From Metallyticus violacea (lineage: Eukaryota; Arthropoda; Insecta; Mantodea; Metallyticidae): a stretch of 64,000 bases of DNA. Position 1 is the stretch's first letter; each line of letters begins with the position of its first letter. The stretch covers positions 45,354,001 to 45,418,000 of the forward strand of contig CM060842.1 in the NCBI GenBank assembly GCA_030762175.1, read 5' to 3'. The notes beneath the pieces were generated by a model. The model was not told the DNA's origin. It saw only the letters and a list, made by a program, of their open reading frames with translations, and did no database searches. Both the position numbers and the translations under genes were made by a program. Shown in pieces: positions 12,615 through 24,418 of the stretch.

Positions 12615-13300
12615 GTGGTTATTGAGGTTTGGGCAGGCACAGCACGGCTGCTTACTGGAAAAGGCCAGTCCTCAAGCTATAAAATGCATATGCAGGTAGC
12701 AGCGTGCAGTTATGGGAGGCTTTGTCAGGGAGTGATTATGCATTGGTATGTTACTCAGTTCTTTCATTGTGTGGTAATTGTTCTTCGCTAATTAGGCAAC
12801 TATTTAAATAATACTATAATCCTGAAGAACGGTGTGATATTTGAATGAAACCGGATCCCTGCAGAGATGCAGTAAGGCGATTCACAAGAACGTATTTTGG
12901 CAGCCATGTTACAGATAGAGAAACTGTTTGCCAGTTTGTCAAAAAGTTGCTCAAAACAGCACCTTTCAATGACAAGAACTGCCATCTCTGAAACATTACA
13001 TGAAATACAGGAATTTCATAATAAAGTCCAATATGTGAGTTAGCAGCCTTTGAAACTTAAATGTGTTCACAGTATCCGAACGTTTGCCTTAAATGCTTGT
13101 AAATATGTCTCCAACTTGGTGATCAGGGATTTAATTTTCAATATCTCTTATGACACAAGCTAGTTCTAATTATTATCCGATTAAAATGGCTATTATTTTC
13201 AGTAAAAATATAAAAAAACTAACTTTACGCGAGGCGACTATCTCTCTTTTCCCCAGTAAGCAGAGCGCTCAGGCAGTCCTTAAATCAAATAACCTCACTG
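12615..13300 (+). mobile_element. DUF4817-type inverted-repeat element, copy 2
   Basis: About 690 bp. The left end carries GGCTGCTTACTGG (about 12646-12658) and the right end carries its inverse in CCCCAGTAAGCAGAGCGC (about 13251-13268) followed by AAATAACCTCACTGTACTAC. Inside, the plus strand has a broken reading frame with SPEERCDI, then AVRRFTRTYFG, then FVKKLLKTAPFNDKN (about 12820-12980), the same order of blocks as the copy at 54.6 kb and as DUF4817-type transposase helix-turn-helix domains. No catalytic domain is present. Confidence 0.65.
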
Positions 13301-14940
13301 TACTACAAACGAGAAACAAAGATAAAGTAAGGGATTAGAAATGGGATAAGAAAAATGTAATACAATTCTTTCTCCTCCGCTTCTTCCTCCTGCTAAGGAA
13401 ATAGAAAAACAGATGGGAGCAGGAGAAGAAAGATGTGGAGGAAGAATAAGGGAATGAAGGGAGTTCCACTTTCTTCATACATCAGATAGCTCATATTAGA
13501 CACTGTCATGGCAATGTGTATGGTCATTGTCTATCATCTAACACTGCACAAGAGTAAAGCCGTTAAAACTTCACATCAACGAGCATTGCTTATAAGCCAC
13601 TAAAAAGCATAGCACGAGGAAAGGAGGACTATAAAACAAACAAAAGCATGAAGTTCGTGTTAGAATTGAAGTTAGCTCGTCAAGGTGCGACCATTGCGTG
13701 ATCTGCAGTGAGAGCTTTCCAAAAACGTGTTGCTGGTACTTTCATTGAGTAAATAGACGCATGCAGCAATTGTTTAGCAGCTGTTTCACTGAAAACCGAA
13801 CTGGGTAAACAAAGCAATAATAGGATAAACTATTTGTAGCATTTCAGCTGTAGTTGTTTGTTTTTCTTTGCTACAACATTCGGTGCACTTTCGATTAACA
13901 GCCCACTTGTTGATATATCCAGTTTAAGGGAAGTTATTGTAATGGTTTTAGGTCTTAGGAAAGAATTTAAAAGAAGTGCGATATAGAACCGCATTGCTGG
14001 AACCGATAGTTCATCTGGTGTCTCAGGAGGAAATAATGAGATTGTTATAATGACAGTTGATGAAATGGAGAAAAGGTATTAATGAAGAGAGGGAAATTAA
14101 AAAGAAAACCTCCAAAACATAAAAGCAATGAACAAAATTCCGAAGTTTAAAGGAATTAATATTTAACCGTACGTTTGTTTAATATCATATGTTTACATTT
14201 ATAACTCTGTTAAATATAACACTTTTAAGTGAGGGGGGAAAAAAGGAATCGAAACACTAAAATAATATTAAAAAGACGACAAATGAGTGCAAAAGAAATA
14301 AAAAAAAATTAATCTGATGCGTTTATTTGAAGTTTGTAATAACATTACAAAATAAGCTATTGTTATTACTGATTAATAACTTATTAATACAATTTATAAA
14401 TTTGTTATTGGTATTCAATATATATAGCCTTTCAACACCATTTCGATTGTATTATGTTTTTAACAGTAGCTCTTGGGGAAAATGGAATATGCTTCTCGAT
14501 TGAGCGAAATCGGGTTGACCAGAATGAGGGTCAAAACCAGGTTCTCCCAAATATGAACGTTATTCATGTTACCAGTATCAAAGATATTTATGCATTCTAA
14601 AAGTATATAACAAGCCTTTTGTCCCCAATATTTTAGGTAGGAGGTTGTTTTGTACCTGGTCAGATGTAAATGTGATGATTTAATTCAAGCTTTGCTAACT
14701 GCCCATACCTGACGCAGATGTAGCTCACGGTGAAGTACAAAAGAGGTAACCTTTGCAAGACTGTCGATACTGGCTGAGGTGGAGAGCTTTCTACCAGCGA
14801 TTCATTGCCCCCCCCCCCCCAAACCCTGATTTTTCCGGGGGAAATCGCACAAATCTGCTGTTCCCCTTCATCATCAAGTTGGTGCATATATTTAATAAGA
14901 TCATGTATAAAAGTTGTGTTCCTTATGAGGCGACTGGTAT
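13301..14940. other. Anonymous sequence
   Basis: No gene recognised. It has a pyrimidine/purine-rich imperfect inverted repeat near 13377-13445 and a C-run at about 14809-14820. Antisense open frames over the C-run look like chance. Confidence 0.5.
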
Positions 14941-15662
14941 AGAAATAAAAATGTTTTTTTTCTTTTCAAGGAACAAGTAGCATAATGCAATTTTAAACTT
15001 ATTTTTTAAAAATCAAAAAATTTTTAGTGAGCCCCATGACAACAAACGCATTCGTGTAATTAGCTCTGAAAATTCACCAATACTCGCTGCAACATCCCTC
15101 ATTTCACGAATTTTCTTTTAACTACATGATGGTCCGTACAGTACACTTTACTTTTCAAGTATCCCCCAAAAAAGTAATCTGCTGCCGTCATATCACGCTG
15201 GCCAGAAAATCGAGAAATGATGCGTCCAGGAAACAGGATCCGCAGAGTGTTCATTGTTTCACGAGCAGTATGAGCTGTGGCGCCATCCTGCTGGAACAAA
15301 AATTCGCTTTCGTCAATATCGTAATTCTGAAAACGTTTCCAGCATTTTTAACACATTAAATTCTACCCTAAATCTTTTCTGAGTGTAAGAAATTTACTTA
15401 CATTCAACAATTCTATAATAACGAATACGCATTTTTCAACCGTCCAATAATTACTCAAACTATTGTTTATTAAACGGAGAGAACAAATTGCATGTTTGAA
15501 ATGTTATATAGCAACCAATACCACAATCGTAATGCAAAAAACGCTAGGAACGTTAGCGTTCTAATAATCGTATTTCCCAAGATCACTTGTGATTTTAAAA
15601 AATAAATTCAGATTAACAAATTGCATTGTGCTACTTGTTCCGTGAAAAAAGTATTTTAATTT
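14941..15662 (-). mobile_element. 722-bp inverted-repeat element with transposase remnant
   Basis: The left arm 14941-15014 and right arm 15591-15662 are inverted copies over about 70 bp, sharing GGAACAAGTAGCAYAATGCAA and TTATTTTTTAAAA blocks. Between them lies a minus-strand transposase fragment. The size suggests a deletion derivative of a longer Tc1/mariner-superfamily transposon. Confidence 0.7.
15020..15350 (-). pseudogene. Mariner-like DDE transposase, C-terminal fragment
   Basis: Minus-strand frame with the second catalytic motif FQQDGATAHTARETMNTLR (about 15297-15241), LFPGRIISR, then DMTAADYFFGGYLKSKVY (about 15198-15145), in which AADYF supplies the third acidic residue. The spacing of about 35 residues is near the D34-37D of the superfamily. 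Beyond it, a degraded tail still reads LQRV and LHECV-like blocks. The N-terminal domain and first catalytic Asp are missing, so it is inactive. It sits inside the inverted repeats at 14941 and 15662. Confidence 0.8.
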
Positions 15663-15766
15663 ATACTCGAGTGTCCCGCAAGAAGGATCTGAAAACCGTC
15701 TTATTCTATTGGGTCACCTGAATATAAAATCAGTTGAGAGAGGTTCATGATTCCGTGCTTGTAGGA

Positions 15767-15838
15767 GAACACGGTAGCTCGGTTGGTTAGAGCGTCAGGC
15801 TAGAAGGCTGAAGATTCTGGCCGTGATCCGAATTTTTA
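15767..15838 (+). pseudogene. tRNA-like sequence (tRNA pseudogene or SINE head)
   Basis: GGTAGCTCGGTTGGTTAGAG resembles a tRNA D-arm with A box (TAGCTCGGTTGG), followed about 30 bases later by a degraded B box (GGCCGTGATCCGA). The acceptor stem does not pair and no CCA or terminator was seen. More likely a SINE head or pseudogene than a functional tRNA gene. Confidence 0.5.
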
Positions 15839-16533
15839 AAGACAGATTCTTCATTTCCAACTTAAGATATTAAGTTATTTTGTTCTATAACGCTGCGTAG
15901 AATATGCAGCAACATTTCAATTTAGTAGTGACTGTTGGTTAAATCTGCTTGCAATGTAAATGCACTACCATAGTGAATGACCATGCCAAGTCCATAAGGT
16001 AATTTCAGTGCGTGTAGTTGTAACAGGCGTTGTGAATATGAGCAAAGAAATAAGACAGAAATAATGTTGTCTAATCCAGTACATGCGTAGTTACACTATT
16101 ACGAAAAGTTGTGATACAGGGAGGTTGTTTTATAGTGGGATTGTTGGTATTCCTTCTTAATCATGATTTTGGTATCCATATGACACACTACCCAATGAAG
16201 AAGCAGAACCAGGACACTTCAGCACTTTCAGTCACTCGAGAGCGTAAAAAAGCAAGTGGCTGTTTTATTAATTATTTGAAACACTGCGGCTCTACGGGGA
16301 GGTATATATACTAATTATAATGTAACCATATTTCACTGTAGTTTCATTAAACTCGCTCTGAAACCATTTATTCAAGCTTGCGTATGGCTTTTTTTAGAAA
16401 CTTACTCTAAAATAATTTCAAATACAGGTAGTAGAGAATAATAAATTATTGAAATTAATGTGTAGAGCATCCATTTTTGCTTTTAGCAATATTGGTCTTA
16501 AGACTAAATGTTTGCTTTTGATTCAACTAGCAT

Positions 16534-16576
<43 letters not shown>

Positions 16577-17570
16577 TGCTGAAGAACATAGGTGGCATAT
16601 TAAGGTTGTGTTATACATTACATAAATAAATCTTAAATACATAAATAAAAAACAATATTTAAAAATGTAATGCTCTACATCCTGGTACCTTGTTACCTAC
16701 ACCGGAACGCATATTCCAGAAATTTTATTCTTTAATTGAAAAATTACATGCTTACATTTGCTACAAATCCACCTTCAAATCTATATTTCATTAACAATCC
16801 ATATAAATAAAAATTATTGTATTATTTTTTTTTTCCAGATTTATGTAACTCTAAAAACTAACTAAAAATAAAAAGTGATTAAAATAAAACTTCTAATGAA
16901 ATAGATAGAGGGGGAACAAAGGAAAAAGTATTATAAGAATATCTACTTTAACATACGGCTCGTACAAATTGTCTTTATCTACCTAGGGCTTGTAGAACAA
17001 AGAGCTAAATTCCTGTTTTTTCCTCCCTCTACCCCTCTGTTTTTGTTTTTCCGTATCTCGTGCGAGGATTCCGAAAATTGTCGATAATGATTTTGCAACT
17101 GGAACAGTGTACTCCATTATACCCACATGTTTAAATATCTGTTGTATAACTGTGATTGTAAGAAACTAACAAATATATACAACGACGTATAAAATGAAAG
17201 TTGAACTTACATTTTATTGTATCGTTTGTTTCATCTTCTATTAAATTCAGCTAATCCTAATTGTCGCTTTATTGTGGAAATCATGTTTCTGTAAAGTATG
17301 GGGGCGGATAAAGAATATTGCAAAGCATGTTTTAAATATCGAGATGCTTTTGTTGAATATGTACGCATTGTACTGCTGTAGCGATATCTTTGCTAATCCA
17401 TTTTACAGTCTCCATCAATTAGTTTCTCGGGAAACGCAGAAGTATATTTAGTACAAAGGTTTAATTGTTTTTCACTTTTAGTTTTCCCTCTTAATTTAGC
17501 ATTATCGCTGGTATCATCCTTATGGTGAAATCAGAAAGAGTGCTCTCTTTACACTGCATTAATTGATTTA
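15839..17570. other. Anonymous sequence with a (TC)n tract
   Basis: No gene recognised. The 67-codon frame at 16111-16314 has no family resemblance. The microsatellite is listed separately. Confidence 0.5.
16538..16573. repeat. (CT)18 microsatellite
   Basis: Thirty-six bases of perfect CT dinucleotides. Confidence 0.95.
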
Positions 17571-17708
17571 CTGTTTATCGTCATTTAGCTAATGCACATG
17601 CCGGAAAGTGACGTCACTTGCTATGCATATCCTGGCATGACGCTTAATTTTATTCTGGTCACCTTGATTAAATCTATATATGGAATACGCAGATTTATAG
17701 AGTTTGTA
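17571..17708 (+). repeat. 140-bp direct duplication, copy 1
   Basis: Nearly identical to 17933-18072 (a few substitutions), separated by about 225 bp of unrelated sequence. It contains the perfect 14-bp palindrome AAGTGACGTCACTT at 17607-17620. Confidence 0.9.
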
Positions 17709-17932
17709 TAATCCGTAATATAAAAATGATCTGAACACACATAAGATTGCTCGTTTGAATAGGCTGACCTCTCTCTATCGCGGAAGCTTTTTTCATTAGG
17801 AAATCTATGATATACAGTTTAATGTCATGTCTCTTACCCGTTTCTTCAAGTTGCAGCAGAACATATTAATGACATTTAATGAACACGCTGTATAAAACAG
17901 TCACAGAAATGCACACTGTAGTCATTACCATT

Positions 17933-18072
17933 ACTGTTTATCGTCATTTGGAAAATGCACATGCCGGAAAGTGACGCCACTTGCTATGCATATCCTGGCA
18001 TGACGCTTAATTTTATTCTGGTCACCTTGATTAAATCTGTATATGGAATACGCAGATTTATAAGGTTTGTAT
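17933..18072 (+). repeat. 140-bp direct duplication, copy 2
   Basis: Second copy, starting TACTGTTTATCGTCATTT. The palindrome is broken here to AAGTGACGCCACTT. Open frames across it are antisense shadows. Confidence 0.9.
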
Positions 18073-18200
18073 ACTGGCAGAAAGAATGTAATTTCGAAAT
18101 ATATAATACATTTATTAAAGCAAAATAAAGTAATTACATAAAATTTTTGCATATAGACTTGGTCAAAACTAGCAAATAAGTTCTCCGGAAACATATGCCG

Positions 18201-18916
18201 TATTTACGCGAATGCAATTTTAAACTTAAAATCTGATAAAATATTTCGGCATATTGTTGTACGTCTTAGAGATAAGCACGCCCGCTTCATAAAACAATCA
18301 GAAAATAGAATTTATAAGTGGACTATAGTTATATCTTGGAGCACGTAAGACAAAATCCATCACTCGCGTTGTTGTCAGGACAGTTGGTATAGATCAAATA
18401 AGAAAAAGTTATTTCTTATGGTGCCACTAGTCACAGGTGGCCTGTTCTTCCTCCTTTCGCGTACAGATTCCAAAACGTTTTCTTCATCATGATGTCTTCC
18501 TTTGCGAGAACCAGTAAATTTCTTCCTACTAGCTTTAGTTGCAAATAATGTCAATTTCTTTTGCCGCCACAAGCGAACGTTGCTCTCAGCTACATTCAAA
18601 GTTTTTCCTACCTTTCTTTCCAGCTTAAAGAATTTTACACTTGAAAATAGCACCATAAGACGTTCTGTCTGCCCTCCATTTCGTGACTATCTACTATTCA
18701 AACGCTCTGTGCAATAATAGGCCAACAATTAATATAACGAAGTCGAGAATTGCTGCAATACATTATGAGTAATAAACAATCAATTCGAATAAAGTTACCA
18801 CCGAACTACGGAACGAATTTGCACTCGAATATAACACGACATCGAATCTAATGCACACCGCAATTTTTAATACTACATTTGAACTAAAAGGTGCGCATTA
18901 GATTCGCGTAAGTTTA
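18201..18916 (-). mobile_element. Pogo/Tigger-like element, decayed
   Basis: Ends share the inverted motif TTACGCGAAT (left about 18203-18212; right, inverted, about 18905-18914), in the style of Tigger-like transposons whose ends read ACGCGAATCTAATGCGCACC. The roughly 715-bp interior keeps the start of a DNA-binding domain on the minus strand but no DDE core, so it is a deletion derivative. Confidence 0.55.
18375..18690 (-). pseudogene. Pogo/Tigger transposase N-terminus (CENP-B-type HTH)
   Basis: The minus-strand frame includes VGKTLNVAESNVRLWRQKK (about 18610-18555), then KASRKKFTGSRKGRHHD and ENVLESVRERR. This matches the psq/CENP-B-type helix-turn-helix region of pogo and Tigger transposases, in which a W followed by basic residues and an F-G segment is conserved. 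Upstream, a short frame starting MEGRQNVLW is offset by a frameshift. The second HTH half and the DDE catalytic domain are absent. Host-domesticated versions exist in the family, but the truncation and frameshift argue for decay. Confidence 0.65.
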
Positions 18917-20226
18917 GATGTAACATTTCCTGTTACAGCCAGAGTTAAGCGAACTTGGAGGTTATCTTATTTCTTGTCTTATTTCTTTAGGACTGTATTT
19001 ACATTTTGGCTCATTGCCTTTCTCTTGTTGTGTTTACCCCTGCAGTGCACTAAGTAAGTTCTTATATCAGTTTGAAGTTGTAGTGAGTATGTCAGTCATG
19101 CACAATAGAGCTCCACAGCAGTTTCTACACATCTAATTCAGGCCTTAGTGGTGTACCATGGCATTCCTCACCTTAATCCTTTGAATTTTTTTACTATGAT
19201 GACACTTCAAGACCTTGTTGTATGGCATACCCGTCACTAAAATACAAACATTGCAGGATCGTGTTATCAAATCCGAGAGCAACACAAGTACGTAATTCTC
19301 TTAAACGCAGGGCTTAAGGGCATGGTAACCACAAAGAGCATCTCTTGAAGTGAGTACTCAACAGTAATAGACACAATGCAACCTTGCCTATTGTATTTGT
19401 TGCCGTGTATATGTTCATAGTGCTAACTGTTACTCGCAGTAAGTTGTTATATCGTCACCGCCCAAGTATTAGAGCATTTGCTTTATTGCATCACATTTAC
19501 TTTTACAATAAAAATTCCCCCGAATGCCACAATATTGCTTTATAATGTTGGCATGGGGCAGATAAATTCTGAGCATGTTTAATTCCCAAAATCGTAAACA
19601 GGCGGTTCACAAAGCATTTTAGAAGCAGTAGTAGAGCTTTTTTTCCTTCAATCTTCAATTTAAATTTACTGCTTAGCTATCCTGCCGGATAGATAATCTT
19701 AATTGTATATGTGCTTTCTTGTGGCATCTGCCTGGTTTTATTCCCGAATGTGGTTCTACCTTCTTGTCGTGACGCGATATAGCTATCGCGAGCAACTGAC
19801 TTAATTAGTTAACTTATTTTTTATCCTGTTTAAATTACTTTTTAACTGTAGGCTGAAGAAATTAATGTTTGCTTGCAGGAGTGAAGAAAACCGTTGAACT
19901 TGAGATTTTTTGAATGCATCTCAGGTACTGTTGTGAAGTAAACACCTCGCTCATTGCAGAGAACAGGGAAATCACTTTTTTTAATAATTAAAGTTCGGGG
20001 CTTAAAAAACCTTAGCAGTACAAAACAAGAATTAATTCATTATCTCTCAATAGATAAGGGGCGTTGCAAAATCATAAGATCAACAAATGAAACTTGTCAT
20101 GTACAAAGAAGAAATGAAATCAAACATACGAGTACGTTTGTGAACTTAAGTGCTTCAAATCCTTTATCGTAGGACTAGTTACAAACATGTGCATTTATTG
20201 CACACAGGTCTCCGAAGACAGAAAAT
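18917..20226. other. Anonymous sequence
   Basis: No gene recognised. A single extra copy of the Tc1 end motif GTTGCAAAATCATAAG sits at 20063-20078, 164 bp outside the element that follows. Confidence 0.5.
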
Positions 20227-21296
20227 AGTCCTGTTGCAAAATGATAAGATCAGGTTAAATACTTCATGAACTTCGTATGCAGACGCTTATCTGCAGCGTG
20301 GAGTGAACAATCTTGTTTATGTTGTGTTTGTGAAAAGTGCACGATTAAGTATGGGTCGGAAGGCAGTGATGTCCAGTTTCGAACAGTCAGATTAAAGCCT
20401 TTAAAGAAGAATTTTCGTCTCAGGAAATAGCAAGAAGGCTTGGCAAGTCCCCACGCATAAGTTTTCTGAAGCCGAGAAATAATTATGGAATGAAAAACTC
20501 CCCTCAAAAACTCACGCCTCTACAAAAGAAGCAAGTAATCAGAAAGCTCGGTGCAATTGGATCATTGCTGGTATAACTTGCTCATAACCCTCTGTCAATG
20601 TTCACAAAATGACTTTGTCCAGGCTAGTCAGGCAAACAGACGTATTGAAATAGAAAAAAGCAACCTCTTTTGATGGTTCACAATAAACAGAGACTGGTTG
20701 ATTGAGTTAAGAATACATCACCTCGAAGGAAGAATGGATACGTATAATATTTAGCAACGAAAAGAAATTGAATTTGGACGGTCCTGATGGTTGGAAATAC
20801 TACTGGCATGACCTTAGAAAAGAAGAGGAAATGTTTGCAAAGAGGCAGCAAAAATGAAATTTCTGATGGTCCGGGTGGACTTGGTCTGGAGAGAAAGCAC
20901 ATCAAGCGTTCCCTGCAAATCGCATACATAGCTTGAAGAGCACCTTTTACCTGTTGCAGAGAGGATGGATATTTCAGGAGGATAATGCAACCATCCACAC
21001 TGCAAAATCCACAAGGGAGGGATTTCACAGCAAAAGTGCTCGTATCATGGAGTGGCCCACCAATTCCCCTAACCTAGGCCATGTGGGGAATGTATGGGGA
21101 ATCTTATGCAGGTTAACGGGATGGGAAACAATGCACTAGTGTGCAGAAATTAAAGCTCTATATTATATCTGCATGAAAGATCTTGAACTAACAGACGCTG
21201 GAGAGCGCGTGACAATCGTGTGATTCAGGTTTTTCTGAAAATGGGTTCATTTATAGGATATTAATGACAAGTGGCCTTATCATTTTGCAACGGACT
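20227..21296 (+). mobile_element. Tc1-like transposon, decayed
   Basis: About 1.07 kb bounded by inverted ends AGTCCTGTTGCAAAATGATAA (20227) and its inverse TTATCATTTTGCAACGGACT (ending 21296), nearly perfect over 20 bp. The length is close to that of a Tc1 element lacking part of its transposase. The interior encodes a broken Tc1 transposase on the plus strand. Confidence 0.8.
20351..21137 (+). pseudogene. Tc1-like transposase, decayed
   Basis: Relic in the order expected for Tc1: a start at MGRKAVMSSFEQSD (about 20351), then mid-domain WIRIIFSNEKKLNLDGPDG (about 20729-20785) in which the first catalytic Asp of the usual F-S-D-E-K motif is Asn, then YYWHDLRKEEEMFAKRQQK (about 20798-20854), then FQEDNATIHTAKSTREGF (about 20969-21022) with the second catalytic Asp, and EWPTNSPN followed by GNVWGI (about 21050-21100). 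The final catalytic Glu of the usual ENLW motif has become Gly. Several stops interrupt the frames. Two of the three catalytic positions are lost. Confidence 0.88.
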
Positions 21297-22961
21297 GTTT
21301 TGCAGTCTGTGAAAGAAATGCCTTTCTTTGTAACTAATCATATGATAAAGTTATATCCTTTTGTGTACTTAAGTTAAAATGTGTTTTATTTTAGTTTTTC
21401 TCTTTACATGGGAGTTTCGTCGGTTGGTCTTATGCTTTTTCAACGCACCTTAGGGTTTAGCAATGCCGTTTGTACCCAAAGGCTGTCGGTGTAAACACTG
21501 CTGAGATCGATCCCAGGCATAGATATCTGGGGGTGAGAGTACATTTTGCCTTAAGGCTGACAGCAGATAAGTCGAGGGAAAGAGTATTTGTTTTGGCCCG
21601 CCACTGAAGTCCCTCCATTCCTCTGGGAGTGCCCCCATAGGTTTTCTTCTTCTTCTTTTTTTTTAAACGGTTTACGGTGTCGTCGCTAGTCCTTGGGGAG
21701 CATCCCAACACACCAACGGAACGACTGAAGGCAAGTGAAGCTGTAATTGAACGCAAATTCGATTTGTTCGGCCGGCCCTGGCTAGATCGTTGCACGCAGA
21801 CCTCCTCCAGACTTCAAAATTAACCGCAACTTAACATAAAAGCTACAGGCCTTATAGTTCAGTGAAGAGGCTCACAATGCCTCTATGCCAAGTTAATATG
21901 AAAACAAAATTAACTGCTTCCAAACCATAAAGGCCTGCACAGCTAGCCAGCAATGAGGTTATGTACAACACAACATACGGCGGTTTTTGGCAGCTTTTTT
22001 GTTTACAGGAAGTCGAAATGTCACAGAAAACCGATAAAATAGGAACGTTTAAATTTAAACTATCCTTTTTAACTGCACAGGAGCGTCGACTTCAGGAACA
22101 ACTTTGTAAATAGTGAGAACATGTATTAAAAAGTATGCACGTACTTAATCTAAACAAAAGAAATTCGATAGTATGCAAACAGAGAGAGGTTGATTGACAA
22201 TCATTTTATCGTCAAGAAAATGACAATGTGATCGATTTCTCTCTAGGTAACTTTTTTGAACATTTGTTTGAAGCCGTTTACTTGCAAGATAAAAGTTAAA
22301 TGTGTGTTTAACAGCTAATAACAAACGTAAACATGAAAGAAAAGGAATTAAGGGGCTTTGGTTCACAGACATAGCTAATTTTCATGTGCTGGAAATTTTG
22401 TAATTGACAATCCAATTGCACCTCCTGGTAAGAAAGTCTATTAATAAATCTTCAAAATGTACTGAAGAAATAAATTACTTCGGAGATGTCATCATTGGAC
22501 GATACGTCACCACTGCAATTTACAGTGACTCTGCTGCAGGAAAAAAATTCAGATAGAATCAGTTCAAAGAAAAAACACTTCTTTTAGCTGTCATTCGTAT
22601 CTTGAAGCTGTCCCGATCTCTTTTGTGGGCTGGTGCCCCAAAAGAATGATACATCTGTCAGTGCCAGGGAAATGAGAAGAATTTATTAGCTTTATACCGA
22701 CCACACATATCAGAAAGCTGCTGTTAATTTAAAAAAAAACGCATGAGTCATATTGCTTTAAAGAAAATATTCTGTAACGTGTATGTTTATAGTTTAAAAT
22801 ACGACTTAACTGCTAATACTTTACAAACAGAGTTAAATTAAAGACATTTGGTGCTGGTATTTCAACCACAGGCTATTGCTGTTATTGTGCCATTTCCGAC
22901 CACAACCGCGATTCTCCTTCATCTAAGTCTACAAACCCTGAAGGCTATCTCATAAAGATTT
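21297..22961. other. Anonymous sequence, one GC-richer patch
   Basis: No gene recognised. 21450-21830 is GC-richer than its neighbours; plus-strand PTERLKASEAVIERKFDLFG and the overlapping minus frame of 112 codons do not resemble a known family, and a T-run splits the region. Confidence 0.45.
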
Positions 22962-23240
22962 TGGTCCAGCATGGTGTCTAGTGGTAATCATACATACCTC
23001 ATAGACCCAAAGTCGCTGGCTCAAACCCGGCGATGGTGGAGGGATTATTAGGGTGTAAATATCTCAAGTATGATTTCCTTCGGAAGGGAAATAAAGCCGT
23101 GGGTCCCTGTCGTAGATAACACGTAAAAGAACCTCGGACCTGAAATAAGAGGCCTCTGATTACAATTTATCGGTCGTTTCCCTCCCTGAATTGAATGAAT
23201 GGGCAAAGATGAAAACGAGCGTCTTTAAATAAATCAAATA
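22962..23240 (+). mobile_element. SINE-A, diverged copy
   Basis: Plus-strand copy: tRNA-like head GGTCCAGCATGGTGTCTAGTGG, B-box region GGCTCAAACCCGGC, body with TTCCTTCGGAAGGGAAATAA and GCCGTGGGTCC, and tail GAGCGTCTTTAAATAAATC. Several indels, including loss of part of the GTACATTTACGGCAC block, show it is older than the copies at 33 and 61 kb. Confidence 0.85.
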
Positions 23241-24167
23241 ATAATATAAATAAGTCGAGATTTTATCCCTAAGAGGCGACTAGAAATCATCTTCTTACGC
23301 TGCATAGTAAATAACACTGTAAGGTTGATCTATTTAAATAGATGATGTATTTTCATATAATTATAATAAATATTAACTGTTAATGGTTTATTTTGGAAAG
23401 CAGGTAAAATAATGTTCCTACTGTTTTCAAAAAAAATTTCCCGACACTAAATGGTGATAGCAGATACAATTGTTTGTAGATATTTAAATTTTTATACTTT
23501 GTTCTTAAAACAAGGTTTCATGTATTTAATTTATTTACCGTTGATATAATCTCACAAGGGTTCGAGTAGAAACGTTCCCTTAAAAATTTGTGCAGAGGGT
23601 TCTATATAAAAGTTAATATTATGTCCAGCCTCTGGATGTTAATTTTATGTATACAATACAAAATATATAAACTTTGGTTGATATTCCTCGACCTTAATTG
23701 GTAAATTTAGTGTTTATAATGAACACGCACTGTGTTATTGATATCCCGATGTCTTCTCCAGCAATCAGCCTATACTTCAATATTTCTGGCAGACATTTAC
23801 GTGTATCCTGTGCAAGAACCTAACTTAAAAAATGTAATTCAGGTGGCATTTCATTTTTCATATATGGAATATGGATCAGAAGATTTTCCAGGTGTTATTT
23901 TTGCCTGTTATGTCTATTGCTGTACTGCAGCTGTTTCACATGTTGTTTGGAGAATTCTTATGTATATTTTATTATACCCTATAAAGAAGTGTTGTACAAA
24001 TCAATAATTTTCGTCAGCGTTTTGAAGTAAGTTATTGCAAAACATTTAAATGAAAGTTCCTCTTTGAGCAGCGTTCGCACCCTTGTCTGTTCAGTCGCAC
24101 TTTGCACAACTGAAATCCCCAAAAGAAAAGGTAAAATAGTATATTACGTAATTTTTGAAAGTTTTAA
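23241..24167. other. Anonymous sequence
   Basis: AT-rich. The 91-codon frame at 23732-24007 is hydrophobic and Cys-rich but matches no family recognised; a spurious frame is more likely. Confidence 0.45.
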
Positions 24168-24418
24168 ATGTTGAGGTTAATTTTAAAGAAAAGGCTGAAA
24201 TATTACCGAATTTCTGCATTAATGAAATGCAAAAATAATTTAAATGAATAATGTTGAGGTTAGTTTTAAAGAAATGGCTGAAATATTACCGGATTTCTGC
24301 ATTAATGAAATGCAAAAATAATTTAAATGAATAATGTTGAGGTTAGTTTTAAAGGAAAGGCTGAAATATTACCGGATTTCTGCATTAATGAAATGTAAAA
24401 ATAATTTAAATGAATAAG
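24168..24418 (+). repeat. 83-bp tandem repeat, three copies
   Basis: Units begin with ATGTTGAGGTTA (TTGAGG at 24171, 24254 and 24337, an exact 83-bp period) and contain GGCTGAAATATTACCG, TTTCTGCATTAATGAAATG and AATTTAAATGAATA. The copies differ by only a few substitutions, so the expansion is recent. Confidence 0.95.

Noticed and set aside
17609..17616. CRE palindrome TGACGTCA as a promoter element
   Set aside because: It lies in a duplicated non-coding repeat with no ATG, donor or other promoter signal nearby, and is mutated in the second copy.
24168..24418. CRISPR-like array
   Set aside because: The 83-bp units are contiguous with no spacers, in eukaryotic DNA; it is a minisatellite.
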